From: Polyangia bacterium
GTDB taxonomy: Bacteria > Myxococcota_A > Polyangia > Fen-1088
Reading direction: 5' to 3'
NCBI GenBank assembly: GCA_036268875.1
Contig: DATATI010000049.1
Span: 62,001-126,000 of the forward strand
DNA: 64,000 nt
Every line of letters begins with the position of its first letter. Position 1 is the first letter of the stretch. A program made the position numbers and the translations under genes. Of the stretch, positions 7,784 to 18,908 are shown in pieces. A model generated the notes under the pieces. The model made no database searches, was not told the DNA's origin, and saw nothing but the letters and a program-made list of their open reading frames with translations.

Positions 7784-7813
7784 TTGATGAGAATCTATTC
7801 AGTAGAATACATT
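7784..7813 (+). promoter_or_regulatory. Candidate promoter with inverted repeat in the spacer, upstream of the MerR-like gene
   Basis: TTGATG (7784-7789), 18-base spacer, TACATT (7808-7813). The spacer holds an inverted repeat TATTC-agta-GAATA (7796-7809). MerR-type regulators bind dyads placed between the -35 and -10 boxes, so this could be the autoregulatory operator of the following gene. The region is notably AT-rich. Confidence 0.4.
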
Positions 7814-7825
7814 CGTTGTCGTCAA

Positions 7826-8434
7826 ATGAAGCGTAGCAGCTCTAAAGACGACACTGAGAGATCGCTTCTCAGTGGAGGATCTCGACAGGGCGGGCTGCTG
7901 GACGAGCGCGAGCTCTTGGAGATCGAGCGGACCTGGCCGAACGGCCTCACCTCGCGGCAGATCGTCGATGTGTTCGAAACCCGAGGGATCCGATTTTCCG
8001 AGGCGACCCTGCGCAAGTACGTGCAGCTGGGCCTGCTGCCTCGCTCGGTGCGGGTCGGCCGCAAAGGGAAGCACCGCGGGTCGTGCGGGCTTTACCCGGC
8101 CAACGTCATCAGGCGGGTCAACGTGGTCAAGGGAATGATGGCCGAGGACCGGACCATCGAGGAGATCCAGCGGTCGTTCGCCCGCTTCAAAGACGAGATC
8201 GACACCGTGGAGAAGGACCTGCGCGATCTCATCGCCGGGTTCGAACGCGAAGCGAAAGCGCCTTCGGCTGATCCGGATGGGCGCCGCGATCTGGAACGGG
8301 AGATCACCGAAGCCAAGCGGGCCGCCTCCGAGTTGGTGCGGCGGATCAGCAGCCTGGAGAGACGAATTTCATCGCGCGCCGCCGACGAGTTGGCGGGCGG
8401 AGCCGCTGTGGGGAGCGGAAGCGACCTGTACTAG
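7826..8434 (+). CDS. MerR-like transcriptional regulator with C-terminal coiled coil
   Basis: A protein of 202 residues starting MKRSSSKDDTERSLLSGG. Residues about 30-95 form a winged-helix MerR-like domain: GLTSRQIVDVFETRGIRFSE, then TLRKYVQLGLLPRSVRVG, matching the MerR helix-turn-helix and the L-R-x-Y-x-x-x-G-L-L-P signature, and GLYPANVIRRVNVVKGMM. From about residue 110 the protein is a charged coiled coil (EEIQRSFARFKDEIDTVEKDL ... LVRRISSLERRIS), the usual dimer helix. There is no effector domain. The start ATG 7826 is preferred over an upstream ATG at 7718 because it fits the promoter at 7784-7813. The next gene follows after 40 bases in the same direction, and probably shares the transcript. 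Confidence 0.8.
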   Translation: MKRSSSKDDTERSLLSGGSRQGGLLDERELLEIERTWPNGLTSRQIVDVFETRGIRFSEATLRKYVQLGLLPRSVRVGRKGKHRGSCGLYPANVIRRVNVVKGMMAEDRTIEEIQRSFARFKDEIDTVEKDLRDLIAGFEREAKAPSADPDGRRDLEREITEAKRAASELVRRISSLERRISSRAADELAGGAAVGSGSDLY

Positions 8435-8474
8435 TCCGGCGCCCTAACCGCTGGACACACCGAGGAGCGAGCGA

Positions 8475-8999
8475 ATGGACGAACTACCGGATGGGATGGA
8501 TGACGTGGAGGGGATGGTCGTCGAGGAAGAGGACGCGCCGCAACCTGAGGTGGCCCGGATCCGCCGCAAGGTGCACTCGGCCGGCCGCGACGGGCGGGTG
8601 CGATCGAAGACCATCGCCCCCAAGCGCCTGACCCGCGATGAGCGGCGAATGTCCGAATTGATGGTGTATCCCGAGGAGGTCGACCGGCCAGCGAGTCGGG
8701 AGGCGTGCAAGTCGATGGCGCGTCCCTGCCCGTTCGTCAGTTGCTCGCATCACTTGTATCTGGACGTCAATCCGGAGACCGGGGCGATCAAATTGAACTT
8801 CCCGCACCTCGAGGTCTGGGAGATGCCGGAGACCTGCTCGCTGGACGTCGCGGATCGCGGCGGCATCACGCTGGAAGAGGTGGGCGCGATCTTGAACCTC
8901 ACCCGTGAACGTATCCGTCAGGTCGAGGTGCGCGGGCTGGCCAAGATCAAAGACCACACCGGTAACGAGCTGGGCATCCCGCCGGAACGCAACCAATAG
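8475..8999 (+). CDS. Sigma-70 region 4-like DNA-binding protein
   Basis: A 174-residue protein, start ATG 8475 with GAGGAG eight bases upstream. The C-terminus, from [19 protein letters not shown] to [18 protein letters not shown], is a sigma factor region 4 helix-turn-helix including the T-R-E-R-I-R-Q-V-E signature used against the -35 box. The middle carries a Cys/His cluster [14 protein letters not shown] preceded by another Cys and followed by ETCSLDV, possibly a metal site. Regions 1-3 are absent, so it cannot be a complete sigma factor; it is more likely an accessory DNA-binding protein. The acidic N-terminus ([10 protein letters not shown]) is unstructured. It follows the MerR-like gene and probably works with it. 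Confidence 0.8.
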   Translation: MDELPDGMDDVEGMVVEEEDAPQPEVARIRRKVHSAGRDGRVRSKTIAPKRLTRDERRMSELMVYPEEVDRPASREACKSMARPCPFVSCSHHLYLDVNPETGAIKLNFPHLEVWEMPETCSLDVADRGGITLEEVGAILNLTRERIRQVEVRGLAKIKDHTGNELGIPPERNQ

Positions 9000-9021
9000 G
9001 CCAGGCGCGCGGCACCCGTTT

Positions 9022-9041
9022 GGCGTCCGTCACCGGACGCC
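9022..9041. other. Perfect 8-bp hairpin between sigma-like and BMC genes
   Basis: GGCGTCCG (9022-9029), loop TCAC, CGGACGCC (9034-9041), flanked by GCGCGC blocks that can extend the stem. No T run follows on either strand, so a classical terminator is not supported; it may be a Rho-independent-like pause, an RNA end protector or a structured leader of the next gene. Confidence 0.4.
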
Positions 9042-9103
9042 CGGCGCGCGAGCGGAGCGAAGGTTACCGGCGCCAGCGCCCGCGCCGGTATACTGCGGCG
9101 GTC

Positions 9104-9730
9104 ATGGAGCTTCGCACCTTCACCTTTCTGGACGTCCTGCAGCCGCAGTTGGCGGGGTTTCTGCAAACGGTGTCGCAGGGGTTTCTGCCACTGGACGGCC
9201 AGGCGTCGTTGTTCGTGGAGATCGCGCCCGGCATCGCCATCAACACGCTGACCGACGTGGCGCTGAAACGCGCGCGGGTGGTCCCCGGCCTGCAGATCGT
9301 CGAGCGCGCGTACGGCCTGCTGGAGTTGCACGCTGACAATCAGGCGCCGGTTCGTGCGGCAGCGGCGGCGATCCTGGAACAGCTGGGCCTGCAGCCGAAC
9401 GATCGCCTGGCGCCGAAGATCCTGTCGCGCGAGATCATGACTGGCATCGACCCGCATCAGTCGGCCATGATCAACCGCATGCGACATGGGGACATGCTGG
9501 CCGCCGGGCAAAGTTTGTACACGCTGGAGGTTCACCCGGCCGGTTACGCCGCCATTGCCGCCAACGAGGCGGAGAAGCGCGCCGACATTCGTCTCCTTGA
9601 GGTGGTGACCTTCGGCGCGGTGGGCCGGTTGTGGCTGGGCGGCGACGAGGAATCCATCCGCCAGGCGGCGGACGCCATCGACGGCACGCTGGCGGCGATC
9701 AACGGACGCCCGAACGAAGGACGTCGATAA
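9104..9730 (+). CDS. Tandem BMC-domain protein (bacterial microcompartment shell-like)
   Basis: A protein of 208 residues starting MELRTFTFLDVLQPQL. Two BMC-like domains can be read. The first (about 34-95) contains SLFVEIAPGIAINTLTDVAL, KRARVVPGLQIVERAYGLLELHAD and a helix AAAAAILEQLG. The second (about 135-203) is closer to canonical BMC: LYTLEVHPAGYAAIAANEAE, KRADIRLLEVVTFGAVGRLWL, GGDEESIRQAADAIDGTLAA. Tandem-domain shell proteins (BMC-T) form trimers that look like hexamers and often gate pores. No other shell protein, pentamer (BMV) or encapsulated enzyme gene is present. The tldD ribosome site overlaps its stop codon, so it is co-transcribed with tldD and tldE. The start at 9104 is preferred over 9020 since family resemblance begins there; TATACT just upstream could be a -10 box. 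Confidence 0.7.
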   Translation: MELRTFTFLDVLQPQLAGFLQTVSQGFLPLDGQASLFVEIAPGIAINTLTDVALKRARVVPGLQIVERAYGLLELHADNQAPVRAAAAAILEQLGLQPNDRLAPKILSREIMTGIDPHQSAMINRMRHGDMLAAGQSLYTLEVHPAGYAAIAANEAEKRADIRLLEVVTFGAVGRLWLGGDEESIRQAADAIDGTLAAINGRPNEGRR

Positions 9731-9735
9731 GGACC

Positions 9736-12931
<3,196 letters not shown>

Positions 12932-12954
12932 GCGCGGCCCAAGCCACGGCGCGG

Positions 12955-14055
12955 TCAGTTGTGCGGCTTGGTCAGCTTCATCACCGTAGCGCCGCTGTAG
13001 TTGGTCCAGTAGATGCTGGTGTCGTCGACGGCCACCCCGCGCGGTCCGGCTTGATTGACAGCCAGGGTGATTGCACCGCTGCCATCCTTGGCGCTGGTGA
13101 CGATTAACCCGCTGTCATTGTTACCGCTGGTCCAGTAAAGATTCGTTTGATCGATGGCCATAAATCGCGGGCCTTCACCGGTTGTGGTGGCCAATTGCTT
13201 GGGCGTGGCGCCGCCCGCCTTAGGCACCTTCATCACCCGCCCTTGTTTGTCGCTGCCTTCATCACGCCAGTAGACGGCCGCGTCGTCGACGACGATGCCC
13301 CAGCCTTGGCCAAGGCAGGGCGCCACTGTCTGCGCCGGCGTCATTCCATCCTTGTTTAACCGCTGCACCACCTGGCCATCCAGTGTGGTGAAGTAAAGCG
13401 TGGTGGTGTCCTGGGTCATCAACCAGGGACCGGGCAGCCCCGACGCCAGCGTGGCGACCGCGCCGCTGGTATCCGCCTTGACTTGCTTGAGCACGCGGCC
13501 GCGATCAACGTCGGTCCAGTAAATGTTGGTCTCGTCGACAACCAGCCCGACGGGTTGGCTTTGGTTGGCGGCGATGATCTCCGGTTCGCTGCCGCCGCTT
13601 TTCAATTGGCGCATCACCGTGCCGCCAGCGCGATTGGTCCAGTAAACGTATTGATCGTCGACGGCGATTTGGCCGGGATCGTCTTGCGATCGGGCCAGCG
13701 TGGACGGCGTGCGGGATTTGTCCTTGGGCACCTTGCCCACTGATCCCTGAATCAGATCCTGAGCGTTGTCGTTGGTCCAATAGACGCTGACATCGTCGAG
13801 GACGATGGCCCATGGTTCGGGTTGCGCCGCCGCCAGCACCACCGGCAGTTCGTTGGGCAGGGTGATGGGATCGGCCAGGCTGAACGTGCAGCTGCTGACG
13901 GCCGACGTTGCTGTTGTCGCGATCGCCGTCGCCGCGATCGCCAGGGCGCCCAACCGCGAGCTGATTCGGCGTACAGCCACCACAATCACAATAGCGCGTG
14001 TTTTTCCGATCGAAAATGATGTTGCGCGAGCAATGAACGAATTGTCGCGGGTCAT
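12955..14055 (-). CDS. Secreted beta-propeller protein (NHL/LDL-receptor-B-like repeats)
   Basis: About 366 residues. After an N-terminal hydrophobic stretch (RLGALAIAATAIATTATSAV) followed by SSC, the protein is a chain of six to seven repeats of roughly 45 residues with the core pattern V-D-D/E-x-x-x-Y-W-T-x followed by G-x-V-x-x-x-x-K-x-G, for example AVDDQYVYWTNRAGGTVMRQ, VVDETNIYWTDVDRGRVLKQ and VAVDDTSIYWTNYSGATVMK. This is the YWTD/NHL-like propeller signature, common in extracellular myxobacterial proteins. No catalytic residues. The start is uncertain: ATG 14055 leaves a long N-region before the signal sequence; GTG at 13980-13983 would give a normal signal peptide. Confidence 0.7.
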   Translation of the reverse strand: MTRDNSFIARATSFSIGKTRAIVIVVAVRRISSRLGALAIAATAIATTATSAVSSCTFSLADPITLPNELPVVLAAAQPEPWAIVLDDVSVYWTNDNAQDLIQGSVGKVPKDKSRTPSTLARSQDDPGQIAVDDQYVYWTNRAGGTVMRQLKSGGSEPEIIAANQSQPVGLVVDETNIYWTDVDRGRVLKQVKADTSGAVATLASGLPGPWLMTQDTTTLYFTTLDGQVVQRLNKDGMTPAQTVAPCLGQGWGIVVDDAAVYWRDEGSDKQGRVMKVPKAGGATPKQLATTTGEGPRFMAIDQTNLYWTSGNNDSGLIVTSAKDGSGAITLAVNQAGPRGVAVDDTSIYWTNYSGATVMKLTKPHN

Positions 14056-14195
14056 GACGCGCGCCGCTTGGGATGATGTGGAAGAACGCGGCACTGCGAT
14101 CGGCGGCGGCGCGGTGGGCGGCCAGGACCCGCGGAAACTCGGGCCAATTGGCTCTGGCATTGTTGGTACGTCCGTTGCTGAATGAGCGGGCCGTG

Positions 14196-15866
14196 ATGGC
14201 CGAAGACCAGGGGCGTGGTTCCAAACAGCGGGCGTCGTCGGCGACGACGGTTTCGCCGGGTGTGGCAGTCAGTCGGTTGGTGGTGGTGGCGGTGGCGGTG
14301 GTCGGAATCGCCTGTCGCGGTGCAGACGACGGCGCGATTTCGCAGTCGGGGATCGCGTCCGTCGCCGTGGCCGAGCGCAGCCAGCCCTATCGTGATTATC
14401 TGTCGGTCACCGCCCGGCCACGCGATTCCGCCGACGTTCGCGCCCTGTGGCGGTACAGCGAGTACGTGCTGGCGCCGCACACGCCGCGCCTGGCGCCGCA
14501 CGCGCTGGTGATTCTTTCGTCGACGCTGGAACGCTTGCGCGCGCTGGGCATCGACGTCGTCGTGGAGCCGGTGGATGTGCAAGCGATGATTGACCGAGGG
14601 TACGAACAGGGGCGTGCCGATCCGCTGGCGCACGCTCCGTCCGCGGGCAAGCTGAACCTGTTCGGGCCGTTCTTTCAGCAAGTGCAAGAGCTGGACGCCA
14701 TCTATCAGTATCTGGATCAGCTGGCGGCGGCCAGCGACGGACGGGCCACGGTGACGACCATCGGCAAGAGCGTCCAGAACCGCGACATCAGGGCCATCCG
14801 TGTTTCCACCACGCCGCTCGGCACCGCTCGCCCAGCGGTGATCATCACCGGGACGCAGCACGCCCGCGAGTGGTCGTCGCCCATGGTGGTGATGGGTTTC
14901 GTCGACGCCCTCGTCCGCCAGTACGAAAGCGACGTGCGCGTGCAGGCCGTCGTCGACGGCTTGGAGATCTTCGTCGTTCCGGTGGTCAACCCCGACGGAT
15001 ACGTGGCCAGCCACAACGGCGCGCGGCTGCAGCGCAAGAACATGAACCCGGTGTGCAACGTCGACCTCAACCGCAACTGGGGGCAGTGGTGGGGAATGGG
15101 CACGCCCGTCGACGATTGCAGCCAGGAGACCTACCCGGGGAGGGGCGCGTTCTCGGAGCCTGAAACGCGGGCGGTGCGCGATCTGGCCCAGGCGCACAAG
15201 AACCTGCGTTTCTACATGGACTATCACTCGCCGGCGGATGAAGTGATGTACCCGCTGTGCTTCAGCGAAACGAAGTCCCCTGACGACGACGAAGACAAGG
15301 CCTGGGCGACGGCCTATTCAGCGACGTTCAATTCGATCAACGGCGCCGAGCTTCCGGCGCAGTCGTGTTTCGGCATCGGCGGCAACGAGGGCGGGTGCTC
15401 GAGCGACTGGTTCCGGAGCCAGCTACCGAATGGCCTGGAGGTCGAGCTGCGGCCAGGAGAATCGCTGGGCGGCTTCGGAATCTCGAACCAGCTGGTGCTG
15501 CCGTTCGTGGAAGAGAACTGGTCGGCGTGGATCGGTGTGATGACCAGCGTGGTGCACAAGTACCCGCCGCTGTCGGCGGGCGACGCGGGCGCTGCGCTCG
15601 ACGCGGGCGCCGTCACCGACGCCGGTCAGGGGACGTCCGGCGATGGAAGCGCGCTGGATCAAAACGCCGGAGCGACGCCCGATGTCGGCGAGGTCGAAAC
15701 CGCGCCAGGCAGTGGCTGCGCGCTGGCCGGCTTGCCAAGCACCGGCGATGACAGCGGCCCACCGTGGGCCCGGGCGCTGGCGAGCGTGGGCGCTTTCGTC
15801 TGGGCGCGCCGCCGCCGCCGCTTCGCGCCGCCAGCGATCAACTCGCGTGCGGCACCGGCAGCGTGA
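14196..15866 (+). CDS. Secreted zinc carboxypeptidase (M14) with MYXO-CTERM-like tail
   Basis: About 556 residues. An N-terminal hydrophobic stretch ends VVGIAC, a possible lipobox. The peptidase domain carries the M14 zinc ligands in GTQHAREWSSPM (H-x-x-E) and in MDYHSPADEVMYP (His), the DLNRNWG substrate segment and the general base Glu in VELRPGESLGG, so it should be active as a carboxypeptidase. After a Gly/Asp/Ala linker the protein ends with GCALAG, a hydrophobic stretch and ARRRRRF, which looks like a degenerate MYXO-CTERM sorting tail. It probably digests peptides outside the cell. An ATG at 14073 is also in frame. The last 29 bases overlap the 3' end of the convergent histidine kinase gene. 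Confidence 0.85.
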   Translation: MAEDQGRGSKQRASSATTVSPGVAVSRLVVVAVAVVGIACRGADDGAISQSGIASVAVAERSQPYRDYLSVTARPRDSADVRALWRYSEYVLAPHTPRLAPHALVILSSTLERLRALGIDVVVEPVDVQAMIDRGYEQGRADPLAHAPSAGKLNLFGPFFQQVQELDAIYQYLDQLAAASDGRATVTTIGKSVQNRDIRAIRVSTTPLGTARPAVIITGTQHAREWSSPMVVMGFVDALVRQYESDVRVQAVVDGLEIFVVPVVNPDGYVASHNGARLQRKNMNPVCNVDLNRNWGQWWGMGTPVDDCSQETYPGRGAFSEPETRAVRDLAQAHKNLRFYMDYHSPADEVMYPLCFSETKSPDDDEDKAWATAYSATFNSINGAELPAQSCFGIGGNEGGCSSDWFRSQLPNGLEVELRPGESLGGFGISNQLVLPFVEENWSAWIGVMTSVVHKYPPLSAGDAGAALDAGAVTDAGQGTSGDGSALDQNAGATPDVGEVETAPGSGCALAGLPSTGDDSGPPWARALASVGAFVWARRRRRFAPPAINSRAAPAA

Positions 15867-17808
15867 ACGAGATGGTGGCGCCATGGCCGACCAGGCCTTC
15901 GGCCGAGATGGTGCCGCCGTGGCGATCGATGATGCGCCGGACGGTGGCAAGGCCGATGCCCGTGCCGGGAAACTCGGACTCGCTGTGCAGGCGCTGGAAC
16001 GGCGTGAACAGACGGCGGGCCTGGGTCATGTCAAAGCCGCTGCCGTTGTCACGCACGAAATAGACCGTCTTGCCGTCCTGCTCGCGCGTGCCCATCTCGA
16101 CGCGCGCGGCGCCGGTCTTGGAGGTGAACTTCCAGGCATTTCCCAGCAAATTTTCCAGCGCCGCGCGAATGAGCGGGCTGTCGGCCACCACGGTCATCCC
16201 GGGCTGCACGATGAATTCCACCTGTCGTTTGGTTTCCTTGCGCTGAAGTTCCTCGGCCACCTGCAGCGCCAGATCGGACAGGTTCATCGGCGCTCGCTTC
16301 AGATCGGCGCGACCGGTCCGGGACAGCTGCAGCAGATCGTCGATGAGCTCGTTCATCCGTTTGGTGGCGGCGCGGATCCGGCGCAGGTGGTCCTTGCCGG
16401 TGCCGTCCAGGCGCTCGCTGCAGTCCTCCTGCAGCGCCAGTCCAAATCCGTCGATGGCCCGCAGAGGCGTCCGCAGATCGTGCGAGACCGAATAGCTGAA
16501 CGCCTCCAGCTCTTCGTTCTTTCGTTGCAGCTCCTCGGTCAGAGCGGCGCGCGTCTCGGCCACCTGGCGGGCGGCGCGCGCCTCCGACGCCTCCAGCTCG
16601 CTGCGCAGAAGATCTTCGCGGATCTTGCGGTGCTCGTCCTCGAATTGTTTGCGGCGCAGCTGGGCGCGCAGACGGGCCTTCAGCACCTCGAACTCGCTGG
16701 CCTTGGGGATGTAATCGTCGGCGCCGGCGCCCAGGCCTTCGATCATCGCGCTGCGGTCTTCGATCGCGGTCAGCATGATGAGCGGGATCTCCCGCGCCGC
16801 CGTCGACGATTTGATGCGCCGGCAGGTCTCTTGCCCCGACAGGCCCGGCATCATCAGATCCAGCAGGATGCAGTCGACGGGCTGGGCCGCCAGCATCTCC
16901 AGCGCTTCTTCGCCCGAGTGAGCCAGCACCACGTCGTACCCTTCGATGCGCAAGGTCGAGGCCAGCTCTTGCAGATACGTGACGCTGTCGTCGACGGCCA
17001 GGATGCGCTTTGGCCCCAGCAGGCTGGCGGCGCCGTCGGGCGCGTTGGCCGAGCTGCGCAGCATGGCCGCCACCCGCGCCAGGATCACCGCCAGATCTTC
17101 CTCCTTGCGCACGAAGGCGTCGGCGCCGGCGTCGAGCGCCCGCAGTTCGGCGCTGCGATCTTCGGACGCCGTCAGCAGCAGGCAAGGCGTGCCGCGCAGG
17201 GCAGCGTCCAGACGCACCCGCCGGACCACCGTGCTGCCGTCGATCCCGGGCATCTCGCCATCGACGACGATGGCGTTGGGGCGGCTGGCCGCGGCGACCC
17301 GCAGGCCTTCTTCGCCGCTGTTCGCCGACAGCACGGCATAACCGGCTTGTTCCAGTCCCTGCCGCAGCTCTTCGCGGAAGGTGAGGCTGTCGTCGATCAC
17401 CAGGATGGTCGTCAGCCCTTGGCCAGCGGCCGCGTCGTCGTGCTGGCGCAACAGCTCGCGCGCCCGCGCCACCACGTAACCGGTGTCGTACGGCTTGCCG
17501 ACGTAGTCGTCGGCGCCGGTCTGCAGCCCGCGGATCCGATCCTTCACCTCGGCCTCCGATGACAGCATCAGGACGGGGATCGTCGCGGTGGCCTGGCCCT
17601 GGCGGATCTCCTGCAACAGATCGATGCCGTCGCCGTCGGGCAAGTTGACGTCCAGCACCGCCAGCGACACCGCCTCTTGGGCCAGCGCCTGTCGCGACGC
17701 CGCCACCGTGGCGCAGGGCAGGGTGCGAAAGCCGGCGCTGGCGAAGGCATCAGCCAGATCCATGCGCACGGTCAGGCTGTCGTCGACGATCAGAACGGCG
17801 CCGATCAT
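15838..17808 (-). CDS. Hybrid histidine kinase with three N-terminal receiver domains
   Basis: A 656-residue protein. REC1 has DD at 9-10 and phospho-acceptor D53; REC2 DD at 139-140 and D183; REC3 DD at 273-274 and D317. A coiled coil (about 385-435) leads to HisKA with H443 (SYSVSHDLRTPLRAI) and HATPase_c with N-box ENLLGNAWKF, G1 DNGSGFD and G2 GTGIGLA. There is no sensor or membrane domain, so input must come by phosphotransfer, presumably from the CheA two genes upstream. It takes the place that WspR (a diguanylate cyclase) has in Pseudomonas wsp operons. The ATG overlaps the cheB stop (ATGA). Confidence 0.92.
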   Translation of the reverse strand: MIGAVLIVDDSLTVRMDLADAFASAGFRTLPCATVAASRQALAQEAVSLAVLDVNLPDGDGIDLLQEIRQGQATATIPVLMLSSEAEVKDRIRGLQTGADDYVGKPYDTGYVVARARELLRQHDDAAAGQGLTTILVIDDSLTFREELRQGLEQAGYAVLSANSGEEGLRVAAASRPNAIVVDGEMPGIDGSTVVRRVRLDAALRGTPCLLLTASEDRSAELRALDAGADAFVRKEEDLAVILARVAAMLRSSANAPDGAASLLGPKRILAVDDSVTYLQELASTLRIEGYDVVLAHSGEEALEMLAAQPVDCILLDLMMPGLSGQETCRRIKSSTAAREIPLIMLTAIEDRSAMIEGLGAGADDYIPKASEFEVLKARLRAQLRRKQFEDEHRKIREDLLRSELEASEARAARQVAETRAALTEELQRKNEELEAFSYSVSHDLRTPLRAIDGFGLALQEDCSERLDGTGKDHLRRIRAATKRMNELIDDLLQLSRTGRADLKRAPMNLSDLALQVAEELQRKETKRQVEFIVQPGMTVVADSPLIRAALENLLGNAWKFTSKTGAARVEMGTREQDGKTVYFVRDNGSGFDMTQARRLFTPFQRLHSESEFPGTGIGLATVRRIIDRHGGTISAEGLVGHGATISFTLPVPHAS

Positions 17809-18908
17809 GGCAGCCGCCGCTCCAGGTGATTGACGATGGCCAGCAGCGCGGGTCCGATCTCGGGCAGCGGCAGCACTTGCTCGGCGGCGCCCAGCAGCGC
17901 TGCCTCGCGCGGCATGCCGTACACCACCGAGGTCGCCTCGTCCTGGGCGATGGTTCGTCCGCCCGCCTGGCGAATCCGCAAAAGACCGGCGGCGCCGTCG
18001 CGTCCCATGCCGGTCAAAAGACCGGCCGCCGTCGCCGGACCCATCTCTTGTGCCAGCGATTCGAACAGCACGTCCACCGACGGGCGGCAGGAATGGCGCT
18101 CCGGCGCGGCGGTCAGGCGCAGGCGGCTGCCGTCGACGACCAGGTGCGATCCGGGCGGCGCCATCACCACGTTCCCGGCGTGTGCGGCCAGCGCTTCACC
18201 CTCGCGCGGGTAGACCACGCTGCGCTCGATCTGGCTGCTCAACCAGTCGGCGAAGCTGGCCCCGAACGGCTCGTCGATGTGCAGGACCATCAGCACCGGC
18301 AGCGAAAACGATGAGGGCAGGGCGCGCAGGACTTCGACCAGCGCGCCCGGTCCACCCGTCGACGCGCCCACCGCCACCACCCGCAGCACCTTGCCGCCGC
18401 CGCCCGCCAGCGCGCCCAGGCCGGCAGCCAACGGGGGCGGTGTCGGGCGCGTCGCCCGCCCGAGCGGACCCAGCCGCGCGCGCAGGTGGGTGATGACCTT
18501 GATGCGCGAGACCATCTTCACCGTCGAGAGGAAGGTCCGCTCCCACTGGCCGTCCGGCTCGTCGCCGCGCGGTTTTTCCAGCACGTCCACGGCGCCGGCG
18601 GCCAGCGCATCAAAGGTCTTGAACACCTCGCCGCGGTTGAACGACGCCGACACCACCAGGATCGGCGTGGGGAAGTGCGCCATCACGTATTCGGTGGCGG
18701 CAAGGCCACTCATCACCGGCAGGATCATGTCCAGGGTGATCACGCTCGGCCGCAGCTTGTCGCACAGCTCGATGGCGGCCTGGCCGTTCTCGGCCTCGCC
18801 CACCACTTCGATCTCCGGGTCGCCGGACAGCACGTCGCACAGGCGCCGGCGCACCGTCAGCGAATCTTCGACCACCAGCACCCTCACCTTGTCCGTCATG
18901 TTTGCCAT
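17805..18908 (-). CDS. cheB: CheB methylesterase (WspF-like)
   Basis: About 367 residues: an N-terminal receiver domain (VVEDSLTVRRRL, phospho-acceptor in VITLDMILPVMSG, KPRGDE lysine), a Gly/Pro linker, and the C-terminal methylesterase with the nucleophile in VAVGASTGGPGAL, His in LMVLHIDEPFG and Asp in GMGRDGAAG. It removes methyl groups from the receptor, giving adaptation, and is activated by CheA phosphorylation. Possible starts are GTG 18911, ATG 18908 and ATG 18899; the second overlaps the cheA stop (TGATG) and is preferred. Its stop overlaps the next gene by four bases. Confidence 0.93.
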   Translation of the reverse strand: MANMTDKVRVLVVEDSLTVRRRLCDVLSGDPEIEVVGEAENGQAAIELCDKLRPSVITLDMILPVMSGLAATEYVMAHFPTPILVVSASFNRGEVFKTFDALAAGAVDVLEKPRGDEPDGQWERTFLSTVKMVSRIKVITHLRARLGPLGRATRPTPPPLAAGLGALAGGGGKVLRVVAVGASTGGPGALVEVLRALPSSFSLPVLMVLHIDEPFGASFADWLSSQIERSVVYPREGEALAAHAGNVVMAPPGSHLVVDGSRLRLTAAPERHSCRPSVDVLFESLAQEMGPATAAGLLTGMGRDGAAGLLRIRQAGGRTIAQDEATSVVYGMPREAALLGAAEQVLPLPEIGPALLAIVNHLERRLP

